A stretch of 64,000 nucleotides of DNA from DASQFI01 sp035633215 (GCA_035633215.1 DASQFI010000039.1:434001-498000); one strand, 5' to 3'; positions 43,399 through 51,957 are shown, counted from the first letter of the stretch. Notes: a model not told the origin generated them from the letters alone. A program made the numbers and translations.

Positions 43399-43535
43399 AT
43401 AAGGCCTTCCTCTCTCAGTAAGAAGCACGGGCTGAACGAGACAACGCCCTGACGGAATGGCGATCGCCGAACCGGCCGGGGTGTGCTGACTACACGGCCC
43501 CGCGAGGGGACCGATGGATCACGATGCGTTCAGAA

Positions 43536-43907
43536 TCAGGCAGCTTCGCTGAAGAGGAACGAGGGCGGGGCGCGTGAGGAACGGACGTCGCGCGCGGCCG
43601 CGCGGACGTCGCATTGGCAACCGGCTTTCTCGACGGTGATCGCTCGCGCGTACTGGACGGTGCGAGTGACGGAGTGGAGCGCGCCGCGCACGGCGCGCTG
43701 GAGGTGACAGATCCCGCAATGTCCGTCGCCGACGTTTTGAGTGTCGTTTTCGACCGCGGTGCCAGGATGCCCCTTGGCCCACAGCGGCCGCTCGCAGGCC
43801 GGGTCGTCGTAGCGCGCGTGGCCGGCGCCAAAAATCGGAAGTACCAGGCCTCCGAACCAGGCGACGAGCACGAGCGGGGCGGCCGCGCGCCGAAGACGGT
43901 TGGACAT
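43536..43907 (-). CDS. Small anchored protein with CxxCH motif, paralogue of 40671-41060
   Basis: 123 aa from ATG 43907. N-terminal hydrophobic helix (RAAAPLVLVAWFGGLVLPIF), then YDDPAC, the central GHCGICHLQRAVRG and a second Cys pair in GCQCDV. The motif order matches the other small protein, so the two are divergent paralogues flanking the ZnuD-like receptor. Possible roles: periplasmic metal chaperone, or heme-binding partner. Longer in-frame starts up to 44009 would run into the preceding phosphatase gene and look wrong. Confidence 0.75.
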   Translation of the reverse strand: MSNRLRRAAAPLVLVAWFGGLVLPIFGAGHARYDDPACERPLWAKGHPGTAVENDTQNVGDGHCGICHLQRAVRGALHSVTRTVQYARAITVEKAGCQCDVRAAARDVRSSRAPPSFLFSEAA

Positions 43908-43947
43908 GTCAGAACCCAATGTAACGGCCCGCCCAGTTGCGGTCAAG

Positions 43948-44736
43948 TTACTGCCAGCCGCCATACATCGGGTTGGGCACCATGAAGTAACGGACGCCGA
44001 ACTCCGCAAACGCCGCCTCGCCCTGTTGGCGGATGGCCTGGGTCAGCTTCGGGAAGTCCTGAATGTTGTCGCCCACGAAGGCGACGACCTCGATCGGCGC
44101 CGGACCCGCGGGGGTCTGACCCGACGCGACCGCCGCAAATCGCGGGTTCTTGTCCGACGGACTGCCGTCGGGCCGGCAGAGCATCGCGTCGAACACGAGC
44201 GCGCTCGCGCGGAACACGGTCGCCGTGTCGTCGCATTCCGACTGCAGCCGATTGGTCACGATCGCGATCCGTCCGCCGAGCGCGCGGACGCGCGCGAGGA
44301 ACGGCGCGGCACCGGGGAGCGGAACCGCTTCGCGCCGCCGCACCCACGCGGCCCAACTCTCCGGGGAAAAGCCCGCGCCGAGACGGCTGCGCTCGATCTG
44401 GTACTGAAGATTGCTGATGACCGTCTCGTCGGCGTCGAGAATCACGGCCCAGGCTCGGCCACCCGACGCGCCTGCGTGACGCTCGATGGCGGCCGTCGCG
44501 ATGCGATACGTCTGCAGCACGGCGGCGTGGTACTCGGCCGACCGCTGGACCCATTTCAGGCCGTCCGGCAACGTCTCGGCGGCTGGCGGCGGCGCCGGAG
44601 AAGCCGAAGGCGGCGGGGCTGGAGGCGTCGTCGTGCGCTTGTTGGAGGCACAACCCGACGCGACCGAACACACCAGCAGGGCGCCGAGAAGACGGCGGCC
44701 CGCGATCCTGCGGGAACGGAACAACAGGCCTGACAT
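43948..44736 (-). CDS. Class C acid phosphatase-like HAD lipoprotein (e(P4) family)
   Basis: 262 aa. The N-terminal signal ends in a lipobox (SVASGC), followed by a Pro-rich linker. The HAD catalytic motif is ILDADETVISN (DxDxT type), with motif II at IAIVTNR and the late acidic motif in VVAFVGDNIQDFP. Family members are outer-membrane or periplasmic nucleotidases/phosphatases that release phosphate from nucleotides such as NMN. It is the first gene of the minus-strand zinc cluster by position; the link may be only co-orientation. GTG 44748 is an alternative start. Confidence 0.9.
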   Translation of the reverse strand: MSGLLFRSRRIAGRRLLGALLVCSVASGCASNKRTTTPPAPPPSASPAPPPAAETLPDGLKWVQRSAEYHAAVLQTYRIATAAIERHAGASGGRAWAVILDADETVISNLQYQIERSRLGAGFSPESWAAWVRRREAVPLPGAAPFLARVRALGGRIAIVTNRLQSECDDTATVFRASALVFDAMLCRPDGSPSDKNPRFAAVASGQTPAGPAPIEVVAFVGDNIQDFPKLTQAIRQQGEAAFAEFGVRYFMVPNPMYGGWQ

Positions 44737-44778
44737 GGGAATCACCACTTCACGACATCACCATATGATTGCGGGGGG

Positions 44779-46224
44779 ATGTCTGTTGTGCTGGACCGGC
44801 CACGCGCGGCGTCGGGTCACGACCGCTCCATGCTCCAGCCACTGGCCGACCAGGCGTTCAGCCGCGCCGCCGGCGCGCCGCTCGTCGCCGGCAATCGCGT
44901 TCACGTCCTGCGCGACGCGAAGGAGAACTATCCGGCCTGGACGCGCGCGATCGAGCACGCCACCTCGACGATTCACGTCGAAATGTACATCATCCACGCC
45001 GACCACGTGGGCCGGCGGTTCATCGACCTGCTCGCCGGCAAGGCGCGTGAAGGCGTCAAGGTCCGTCTGTTGTACGACTGGTTCGGCTGCGGCCTGTCGC
45101 CGATTCGTGGAACGTTCCATCCGTTGTTCAAGGCCGGCGGTGAGGTGCTCGCGTTCAATCCGCCGCGGCTGGCCACGGCGCTCGGCTGGGTACGTCGCAA
45201 CCATCGAAAGCTGATCACGGTCGACGGACGGGTCGCATTCGTGTCGGGCCTGTGCGTCGGCAGGATGTGGGAAGGCCAGCCGGAAAAGCAGCGCGACCCG
45301 TGGCGGGATACCGGTGTCGAGATCGTCGGCCCGGCAACCGCGCACGCCGAGCGCGCGTTTGCCGTGTCCTGGCGATTTGCCGGAGGCAGGATCGAGCCGC
45401 ATGAGATCCCAGGCGACGAGGAAATCGGACCGGCTGGTGAGATCAGCTTGCGGCTGATTCCGTCGTGGCCATTTACCGCGAGCATGCTCCGGGTCGATCT
45501 GCTCGTCGCGTCCATGGCACGCCGCACGCTCTGGATCGCCGACGCGTACTTCCTCGGGCACGGTCCGTTCGTCGACGCGCTGCGGCAGGCCGCGCACGGC
45601 GGCGTGGACGTCCGGCTGCTCCTGCCGCAGGGCAGCGATGTCGGCTGGACCGTGCCGCTCTCGCGGACGCTGTACCGTACGCTGCTCGAATCAGGGATCC
45701 GCATCTTCGAGTGGAACGGCTCGATGATGCACGCCAAGACGGCCGTCGCCGACTCGCGCTGGGCGCGCATCGGATCGACGAACCTCAACATCAGCAGCTG
45801 GCTCGGCAACTGGGAGCTCGACGTCGCGATCGAAGACGCCGACATCGCCCGGACGATGGAAGCCCACTACGAAGACGACATGGCGCACTCGACGGAGATC
45901 CTCCTCGGTCACCCGCCCCGCCGTTTACGACGACGGCGATCTCCGCGCGAGCGGGCGCGGCGATCGGCCCGACGCGCGCTGCGCACGATGACGGGAATCG
46001 GTCACAGCATCGGCGCGGCCGTGATGGGCAACCGTCAACTGGAAGCCTGGGAATGGGTGCCGGTGTTGACCCTCGGTATCCTCGCGGCCGTTGTCGCCGG
46101 GTTGGGGTTCTGGCAGCCGAAGATCCTGGCCTGGCCGCTCGTGGTTCTTGCCGCGTGGATCGCCCTCAGCTTCATCGCCGAAGCCGTGACGCTCTGGTGG
46201 TCGGGCCGGGATGCGCATGAATAA
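44779..46224 (+). CDS. Cardiolipin synthase / phospholipase D family protein with C-terminal TM helices
   Basis: 481 aa from ATG 44779, preceded by GGGGGG. Two HKD motifs are present: NHRKLITVDGRVAFVSG (about 147-155) and MHAKTAVADSRWARIGSTN (about 317). DIHVEMYII-like strands mark the PLD fold. Most bacterial cardiolipin synthases carry N-terminal TM helices; here two or three TM helices are instead at the C-terminus (about 425-475), after a basic linker. It probably makes cardiolipin or a related lipid. Confidence 0.9.
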   Translation: MSVVLDRPRAASGHDRSMLQPLADQAFSRAAGAPLVAGNRVHVLRDAKENYPAWTRAIEHATSTIHVEMYIIHADHVGRRFIDLLAGKAREGVKVRLLYDWFGCGLSPIRGTFHPLFKAGGEVLAFNPPRLATALGWVRRNHRKLITVDGRVAFVSGLCVGRMWEGQPEKQRDPWRDTGVEIVGPATAHAERAFAVSWRFAGGRIEPHEIPGDEEIGPAGEISLRLIPSWPFTASMLRVDLLVASMARRTLWIADAYFLGHGPFVDALRQAAHGGVDVRLLLPQGSDVGWTVPLSRTLYRTLLESGIRIFEWNGSMMHAKTAVADSRWARIGSTNLNISSWLGNWELDVAIEDADIARTMEAHYEDDMAHSTEILLGHPPRRLRRRRSPRERARRSARRALRTMTGIGHSIGAAVMGNRQLEAWEWVPVLTLGILAAVVAGLGFWQPKILAWPLVVLAAWIALSFIAEAVTLWWSGRDAHE

Positions 46225-47044
46225 GCAGGTCGCGATCGCCGCGGTGAAACGGATCGCCGGATCCGAATCGCGCGTCGATCAGGATCTCGTCGCCGTTGAA
46301 TCGCCGCTGACGCTGACCGTGTCGCACCCCGCGCGTGCGACCGTCCGGACGCTTGGCGTGCTCATGCGCACTCCCGGGAGCGATCAGGACCTCGTGCTCG
46401 GGTTGCTCCACGCCGAAGGCATCGTGAGAACGATGGCCGACGTGGTGTCGGTCGAGGTCCGTGCTGGAGAGGAGGCCGACGTCGGCGACGTCGCGCACGT
46501 CACGCTCGCCGCGACCGTCGATCACGACGCGCTGCCAGGCGAGCGCGGTCTGATCACGACCAGTGCGTGCGGGTTGTGCGGACGGCTGTCGGTCCAGTCA
46601 CTCGATCGCGGCCGAGGACGGTCCGCGCCTGCGCCGCAGTTTTCGGCCGACGCGCTGGCGTCGCTTCCCGCGCTTCTTCGCGATGGTCAGACGGCCTTCG
46701 CCGAGACCGGCGGACTCCACGCCGCGGCGCTCTTCGACGGCTCCGGCCAACGCATCGCCCTCGCCGAGGATGTCGGACGTCACAACGCCGTGGACAAAGT
46801 CGTCGGCGCCGCACTCCGCGCCGGCCGGGTGCCGGCTTCTGGCAGCGTGCTGGTCGTCAGCGGGCGCGTGGCCTTCGAGATCGTGCAGAAAGCCGCGCTC
46901 GCCGGGGCCGCGGCCATCGTCGCCGTCGGGGCGCCCTCGAACCTCGCGATTGATGCCGCGCGCGCCGCCGGGCTCATGCTCGTCGGCTTCGCCCGCGACG
47001 GGCACTTCAATGTGTATGCGGGGATGGAACGGGTCACTTCGTGA
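46211..47044 (+). CDS. fdhD: Formate dehydrogenase accessory sulfurtransferase FdhD
   Basis: 277 aa. The diagnostic Cys pair is in TTSACGLCGRLS (about 118-121). GSDQDLVLGLLHAEGIV and LAEDVGRHNAVDKVVGAAL are conserved family blocks, the latter binding Moco-GDP in the E. coli protein. FdhD passes sulfur from IscS to the molybdenum cofactor before it enters formate dehydrogenase. No formate dehydrogenase gene is in the window. The start overlaps the cardiolipin-synthase end by 14 bp; an in-frame ATG at 46217 is an alternative. Confidence 0.95.
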   Translation: MRMNKQVAIAAVKRIAGSESRVDQDLVAVESPLTLTVSHPARATVRTLGVLMRTPGSDQDLVLGLLHAEGIVRTMADVVSVEVRAGEEADVGDVAHVTLAATVDHDALPGERGLITTSACGLCGRLSVQSLDRGRGRSAPAPQFSADALASLPALLRDGQTAFAETGGLHAAALFDGSGQRIALAEDVGRHNAVDKVVGAALRAGRVPASGSVLVVSGRVAFEIVQKAALAGAAAIVAVGAPSNLAIDAARAAGLMLVGFARDGHFNVYAGMERVTS

Positions 47045-47393
47045 GCGATTTCAAAAATGCAACGATTGCGTCCAAGTCGGGGTCGCTGAAATCGTACTTC
47101 CGCGTAGACATTTTGATCGCTGGCGACTTGGGCAGCGCGTCTTCCATCTGCGCGGTGTTGGTCAGCCAGCGGCGGATGTCCTCGGCAGAAAGCCTGGAGC
47201 CGACGCCGTCGAGCGGAAACAGGCGATTGCCCTGCCCGCCCACCATGTGACACTTCGCGCAGCCCTCGGAGTCGTAAATCTTGCGGCCGGCTTCGATCTT
47301 CCGACCGCTCTCCACGCTCCGGGTGTCCTGCGCGCGCAGCCACCCTCCGGTGACGAGGAGCGCCGCGACCAGGACCGGCAGAGCTCGGCTCAT
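47034..47393 (-). CDS. Monoheme c-type cytochrome
   Basis: 119 aa. Signal peptide (MSRALPVLVAALLVTGGWLR) and one CxxCH heme site in SEGCAKCHMVGG. The C-terminal Met ligand is likely in SPAIKMSTRKYDFS, and a final LDAIVAFLKSL helix follows. A small class I cytochrome for periplasmic electron transfer. Divergent from the BlaI gene; its 3' end overlaps fdhD by 11 bp. ATG 47423 is a longer alternative without better support. Confidence 0.9.
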   Translation of the reverse strand: MSRALPVLVAALLVTGGWLRAQDTRSVESGRKIEAGRKIYDSEGCAKCHMVGGQGNRLFPLDGVGSRLSAEDIRRWLTNTAQMEDALPKSPAIKMSTRKYDFSDPDLDAIVAFLKSLTK

Positions 47394-47526
47394 TGAAATT
47401 GAAGAGGATGACTGGAGCGACATTAGCGCACTGCCGCAAGGCGCGCAACGGCCGATCCTTGCGGACTTTGCAGTAAACTTCCCCTGTCGTCGGCTCCTGC
47501 GTCCTCATTCCCGGCGACACGACCTT

Positions 47527-47958
47527 ATGACTTCATCGCTCGCCCGAACGATGGACACGCACGAGCCGGCCAGGCTTGGCCCGCTCGAGTGGCGCGTCCT
47601 GGAAGCGCTGTGGGAGCGAACGACCATCGCATCGGTGCGTGATCTTCAGCCCGATTTTCCGGATATTGCCTATACCACGCTGATGACGACGCTTGACCGG
47701 CTGCACCGGAAGGGCGTCCTGCGGCGTGAGAAGAGCGGCCGGGCGTTTCTGTATGCGCCGCGGCTCACGCGTGCGCAGTTCGATTCGGCGCGCGCGACGG
47801 CCGCGGTCCGGACCGCGCTCGAAGGCGACGGCGAGTCTGTCGGGCTGCTGCTGTCGTTCCTGGTGCAGGCCGTCAGTGAGCGTGATCACGAGCTGCTCGA
47901 CGATCTCGAGGCGCTCGTGCGCGCCCGGCGTGCCGAGATTGAAGGCAAACAACCATGA
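47527..47958 (+). CDS. BlaI/MecI-family repressor
   Basis: 143 aa. The winged helix reads LGPLEWRVLEALWERTTIAS, then AYTTLMTTLDRLHRKGVLRR, and the C-terminal dimerisation helices follow (FLVQAVSERDHELLDDLEAL). Such repressors are cleaved by the partner M56 sensor protease. It overlaps that gene by 4 bp (ATGA), the normal pairing. No beta-lactamase gene is nearby, so the target is unknown; ATG 47551 is an alternative start. Confidence 0.92.
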   Translation: MTSSLARTMDTHEPARLGPLEWRVLEALWERTTIASVRDLQPDFPDIAYTTLMTTLDRLHRKGVLRREKSGRAFLYAPRLTRAQFDSARATAAVRTALEGDGESVGLLLSFLVQAVSERDHELLDDLEALVRARRAEIEGKQP

Positions 47959-48887
47959 CGTTCGGGTTGCGAATCGTGGTGGTGGCATTTGCCGCATTCG
48001 CGGCGAGCGGGCTCGTCGGCGCTCTGGTGGCCTGGCTCTGGGTCCGACGGACGCAGGGCGCGCCGCTGACGGACACGACCCTGCTCTTCCAGCGGCTGTT
48101 GCCGACCCTCTGCGGCGTCGGAGCGACATCGCTGGGGCTTCTTGCGTTCGTGCTGTTCGAACCGCGCGGTCCGGAAGAGACGGGCCTGGTCCTGCGAGCG
48201 CTCGCCGGGCTGGGAGCCGTGCTGCTCGCGACCGCGGCATGGCGGGGATTCCGGCTGTATCGACGGACGCGCCGGACCGTTCGCCAGTGGATGGCGTCAG
48301 CCGAGGAGGTCGTGCTGCCGGGCATCGACACACCGATCTTTGCCGTCTCGGCGGCGTTCCCGATCGTGGCCGTGGTCGGACTCGTGCGACAGCGCGTGAT
48401 CATCGCGCGATCGGTTGTGGAGGCCTGCTCGGCGGACGAGGTCGGCGCGATTCTCGCGCACGAGCAGATTCACATCGATCGGTACGACAACGTCCGCCGC
48501 GCGATGCTCACGGTGGCGCCCGATCTGCTGTCGTGGCTGCCACTCTCGGATCGGCTGCTCGACGCCTGGCACGAGCGGTGCGAGGAATCGGCTGACACCG
48601 GCGCCGGCCGGCTTGGGGAGCGGGGCCGCGTCCTGCTCGCGCAGGCGCTCATCCGCGTGGCGCGGCTCGCGCCGGCGCCCACCGCCGTCCACGATCTTCC
48701 TGCGAGCGCGCTCTACCGCGGCGAGGATCTCGGCCGCAGGATCCATCGGCTGCTTGCGCCGCCCATCGTCGCGACCGCACCGCAGCGAATGATTCACTAC
48801 GCCGTCGCGCTCGGCATTCTGACATCGTTGCTCGCCCTCAGGCCGATCCACGATGTCGTCGAGGCCGCGGTCACCTGGCTGCCATAG
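47955..48887 (+). CDS. M56-family membrane metalloprotease (BlaR1-like, without sensor domain)
   Basis: 310 aa. TM helices near 7-30, 48-68 and 76-97 flank the protease domain, which holds the zinc motif in ILAHEQIHIDRYDN (HExxH, about 172-176) and a downstream Glu in ERCEESADT. A last TM lies at about 285-300. It lacks the C-terminal penicillin-binding sensor of BlaR1, so some other envelope signal must trigger it. It would cleave the co-encoded BlaI-type repressor. Confidence 0.9.
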   Translation: MTFGLRIVVVAFAAFAASGLVGALVAWLWVRRTQGAPLTDTTLLFQRLLPTLCGVGATSLGLLAFVLFEPRGPEETGLVLRALAGLGAVLLATAAWRGFRLYRRTRRTVRQWMASAEEVVLPGIDTPIFAVSAAFPIVAVVGLVRQRVIIARSVVEACSADEVGAILAHEQIHIDRYDNVRRAMLTVAPDLLSWLPLSDRLLDAWHERCEESADTGAGRLGERGRVLLAQALIRVARLAPAPTAVHDLPASALYRGEDLGRRIHRLLAPPIVATAPQRMIHYAVALGILTSLLALRPIHDVVEAAVTWLP

Positions 48888-48927
48888 CAGATCCGGCACG
48901 TCACCACATCAGCACGTCACGCTGTTC

Positions 48928-49443
48928 ATGGTTTTTTTGAGAAGGTCTTCCCCGTCGGCCGCCGATCGAGCGTGGTGGCATGACGCGGAGGCGGCGTCAG
49001 CCGCGCCTTCTTCGGACGTGATCGATCGACTTCGACGCGATCTGTCCGTGGTGGCCTCGGCCGATGAAAAGGAGCGGAGAGAGGAGTTCGTCGAGGGCCT
49101 CGAGCGCGTGCTCGAGCTGTCGGCGAACGGCGGCCTGCCTCGGCTCGTGACGCAGCACCGCGTCATCGGGACCGACGTCTGCCACTTCGTGGCGCCCGTC
49201 AGTCTCGCCGGCCAGACGGAGTCAGCCGGGAAGCTGTTCGTGACCTCGCACCGGATCGTGTTTGCCGGCCATGGCGTCCAGGCCTGGCCCTGGCATCGGG
49301 TGCGCGGAGTCGTTCGCCTGGGCCGCGATCTGGCGATCACCGTGGCCGGCGCGGCCGAACCGGTCCACATTCAGTGCAACTGCTACGCCGACGCGATGAC
49401 GGCGCATTACCTCTCCACCGACCTCGCCCACCGAAAACTCTGA
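48928..49443 (+). CDS. Protein with PH-like (GRAM-type) domain
   Basis: 171 aa from ATG 48928. The first 70 residues look helical. The second half has the pattern GKLFVTSHRIVFAG...VQAWPWHRVRGVVRLGRDLA, as in GRAM and bacterial PH domains, which bind lipids or proteins. No TM helix. It lies nine bases before the NamZ-like gene and may be co-transcribed with it. Family call moderate, function unknown. Confidence 0.7.
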   Translation: MVFLRRSSPSAADRAWWHDAEAASAAPSSDVIDRLRRDLSVVASADEKERREEFVEGLERVLELSANGGLPRLVTQHRVIGTDVCHFVAPVSLAGQTESAGKLFVTSHRIVFAGHGVQAWPWHRVRGVVRLGRDLAITVAGAAEPVHIQCNCYADAMTAHYLSTDLAHRKL

Positions 49444-49452
49444 ATCGAGCCG

Positions 49453-50616
49453 ATGGCCATTCTTCTTGGTACCGACGTGTTGCTCGACGGCGACCTGCTG
49501 CGAGGCCGCACGATCGGACTCGTGTGCAATCCGGCGTCAATCGACGGACAGTTCCGCCACGTGGTGGATCGCGTCGACGCCGGCGGCGTGCGGGTCGGCG
49601 CGATCTTCGGACCCCAGCACGGGTTTCGATCCGACCTGCAGGAAAACATGATCGAGACGGCGCACGCGAGCGACGACCGGCGTCGCGTGCGCGTCTACTC
49701 GCTCTATAGCGACATTCGCGAGCCGGACGCGGAGATGCTGGCAGGCCTCGACGCGCTCGTCATCGACCTGCAGGACGTCGGCACGCGCATCTATACGTAC
49801 GTCTACACGATGGCCAACTGCCTGAAGGCCGCGCAGCGGGCCGGGCTCCCGATCGTGGTGTGCGATCGACCGAATCCGATTGGCGGGCGGCAGATTGAGG
49901 GGCCGGTCCTCGAGGACGGTTTCCAGTCGTTCGTCGGGCAGTATCCGATTCCGATGCGGCACGCGATGACGATTGGCGAGCTGGCGCTGCTCTTCAACGA
50001 GCATTTCGGGATCGGCGCCAAGCTCGAGGTCGTGAAGATGCGCGGATGGACCCGCGACCAGTATTTTTCCGACACCGGGCTGGCCTGGGTGCTGCCTTCC
50101 CCCAACGTGCCGACGGTGGAGACGGCGATGGTGTTCCCGGGAGGCGTGCTGCTCGAGGGCACCAACGTGTCCGAGGGACGAGGCACGACCAAGCCGTTCG
50201 AGCTGGTCGGCGCGCCGTGGGTCAGTGACCCCGAGAAGTTCGCGGCGGAGCTGAATGCGCTCACTCTGGCCGGCGTGCACTTCCGGTCCGCCTACTTCGA
50301 GCCGACCTTCCACAAACATGCCCAGGTCGGCTGCGGCGGATGCCAGATTCACATCACGGACCGCGCGTCGTTCCAGCCGGTCGCCGCCGGCGTCGCGGTG
50401 ATCGACGCGTTCAAGCGTGCCTCACCCGATCGCTTCGAGTGGCGGCCGCCGCCGTACGAGTACGAGTACACGAAACCGCCGATCGACGTGCTCTATGGAT
50501 CGGCGAAGCTCCGCGAGGGGCTCGACGCGGGGATGCGCGCGGCCGAACTGGTGGGGTCGTGGGAATCAGGCGTGCGGAGTTTCCTGCCGATTCGGGAGAG
50601 GTTCTTGCTGTATTGA
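49453..50616 (+). CDS. NamZ-like exo-beta-N-acetylmuramidase (DUF1343)
   Basis: 387 aa. GPQHGFRSDLQENM, LQDVGTRIYTYVYTM, CDRPNPIGG, EGTNVSEGRGTTKPFELVGAPW and the C-terminal DVLYGSAKLREGLDAG are the DUF1343 signature. Characterised members (NamZ, GH171) remove N-acetylmuramic acid from peptidoglycan fragments. No signal peptide is seen, so it may act in the cytoplasm, or export may use another route. It would serve cell-wall recycling. Confidence 0.92.
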   Translation: MAILLGTDVLLDGDLLRGRTIGLVCNPASIDGQFRHVVDRVDAGGVRVGAIFGPQHGFRSDLQENMIETAHASDDRRRVRVYSLYSDIREPDAEMLAGLDALVIDLQDVGTRIYTYVYTMANCLKAAQRAGLPIVVCDRPNPIGGRQIEGPVLEDGFQSFVGQYPIPMRHAMTIGELALLFNEHFGIGAKLEVVKMRGWTRDQYFSDTGLAWVLPSPNVPTVETAMVFPGGVLLEGTNVSEGRGTTKPFELVGAPWVSDPEKFAAELNALTLAGVHFRSAYFEPTFHKHAQVGCGGCQIHITDRASFQPVAAGVAVIDAFKRASPDRFEWRPPPYEYEYTKPPIDVLYGSAKLREGLDAGMRAAELVGSWESGVRSFLPIRERFLLY

Positions 50617-51075
50617 GGCCCTCGCCCTCGTGATCTGCTCGGCGTGTTTGTGAGCGTGATTCGAGTAAATCTTCAGCCACTGCTCGACGCCGTACGAACC
50701 GTGCTCCGAATGCGTGCCGCCGCGCGTCCAGTCGGCCGGCTGCAGTCGATCGAGCAGTTCGGCCGTCGACTCTCGCGCGAAGCGCACGGCCTGAAGCGAC
50801 GTCTCGATCGGCCGGTCGTAGTACAGCCGTCGCGCGTATTCGTCCTGGTCGTAGCCGTGAATGACGGGGCCGTCCTCGGCGATCAACCGGCGGAGGCGGA
50901 TCGCGGCGGTCAACTCGCTGTCGGCCAGGTGATGCACGATCTCGCGCGCCGACCACTTGTTCGGCGCAGGCTTGGCATCGAGCTCGCCCGCCGTCGCACC
51001 GGCGAGCGCCTCATGCACCACGCGGTAGCCATCACGGTATTTGCGAATGAGTGCCGTTCGTTCGTCGTTGGTCAT
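50566..51075 (-). CDS. DinB-family (YfiT-like) protein
   Basis: 169 aa with HHLADSE (about 48-54) and NHAHKHAEQITRAR (about 139-152), the three-His nickel/zinc site of DinB and YfiT proteins. The fold is a four-helix bundle. Activity may be a metal-dependent hydrolase or thiol transferase. Its 3' end overlaps the convergent NamZ-like gene by 51 bp. Confidence 0.85.
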   Translation of the reverse strand: MTNDERTALIRKYRDGYRVVHEALAGATAGELDAKPAPNKWSAREIVHHLADSELTAAIRLRRLIAEDGPVIHGYDQDEYARRLYYDRPIETSLQAVRFARESTAELLDRLQPADWTRGGTHSEHGSYGVEQWLKIYSNHAHKHAEQITRARASIQQEPLPNRQETPHA

Positions 51076-51090
51076 GATCCATTTTGTTCC

Positions 51091-51171
51091 CGGAGACCAC
51101 TTGACTTGACGTGGTCGCCTGCGGCGGGCGTGAAACGCTCTCGATTACCACGTCTAGTCAAGTGGTCTCCG
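51091..51171. repeat. R3 element: 81-bp element with 25-bp terminal inverted repeats
   Basis: The left arm begins CGGAGACCACTTGACTTGAC and ends GTGGT; the right arm is its inverted copy with one mismatch in 25. The interior is 31 bp. It lies between the divergent DinB and SRPBCC genes. No other copy in the window. Confidence 0.88.
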
Positions 51172-51221
51172 TGTCGCCGATTCACTGAAGGTATCATGCC
51201 CAAAGGAGGCGTCCGCAAGTC

Positions 51222-51719
51222 GTGAGCACCGCGTCGCAGGAACTGGGTGAACGATTCGAGCAGCATCTCTTCATCGCCGCGCCGCCGGCGACCGTCTTCG
51301 ATTGTTTTTTCTCCGCCGAGGCGCTGCGCACCTGGTGGCAGGCCGTCAATTCGGTCACGACGCCGGTGCCGTTCGGCGTTTATGCGATCGAGTGGGTGAC
51401 GACGCCATTTCGCGACGAGCTGCTCGGCGCGCTCGGCGGCGTCCTTCACGGAACCGTCGTCGACGTGCGGCCAGGCCATCAGTTTCTCGTGGCCGACACC
51501 TGGTGGGTGCCTCCTGCCGGCGATCCGATCGGCCCGATGGCCCTCCAGGTCGTGTGCCACCCCGATGCAGGCGGCTGCGATCTGCACGTCCGCCAGGACG
51601 GCTACGACCCCTCCCCGCGCTGGCGGCGCTACTACGCGGTCGCGTCCCGCGGCTGGCAGATCTCGCTCGCCTCGCTCAAGCGGTACATCGAGAGCGGGAC
51701 GGCCAGGAGCGAGCCTTGA
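51222..51719 (+). CDS. SRPBCC/AHSA1-like domain protein
   Basis: 165 aa from GTG 51222. HLFIAAPPATVFDCFFS then EALRTWW is the usual opening of the AHSA1/START-like fold. A beta-sheet body follows, then the C-terminal helix GWQISLASLKRYIE. Such domains bind lipids or hydrophobic ligands. Family call good, ligand unknown. AAAGGAGG lies 12 bases upstream. The coding region ends at the start of a long repeat tract. Confidence 0.85.
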   Translation: MSTASQELGERFEQHLFIAAPPATVFDCFFSAEALRTWWQAVNSVTTPVPFGVYAIEWVTTPFRDELLGALGGVLHGTVVDVRPGHQFLVADTWWVPPAGDPIGPMALQVVCHPDAGGCDLHVRQDGYDPSPRWRRYYAVASRGWQISLASLKRYIESGTARSEP

Positions 51720-51724
51720 GCCTG

Positions 51725-51957
51725 GCCATCTGAAATCTGCAATCTGGGAATCTGGAATTTGGTCGGGGAAGCTGAAATCCGGCTATCTGCAATCTATCGG
51801 CGAATCTGGGATCTATCGGGCATCTCAAACCGACGATCTGAGATCGGCCAGATTCCCGGATAGGATGGCCAGATTCCCGGATAGATTCCAGATTCCCGAT
51901 CGCAGATCGCCCCGATCAGATTCCAGATTCCCAGATTGCAGATTTCAGATTGACACC
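51725..51957. repeat. AATCTG/CAGATT repeat tract, 230 bp
   Basis: Runs of AAATCTGCAATCTGGGAATCT on the left half and CAGATTCCCAGATTGCAGAT on the right form a largely inverted array. It has CTATCGG and GATAG variants in the middle. AT-rich against the local background and not coding, though the last codons of nhaA (KVSI) lie in it. The same unit occurs at 31777-31857. Confidence 0.8.

Noticed and set aside
51725..51957. Possible CRISPR array in the AATCTG tract
   Set aside because: Units are 6-10 bases, irregular in spacing and in both orientations; there are no constant 25-40-base repeats, no spacers and no cas genes.
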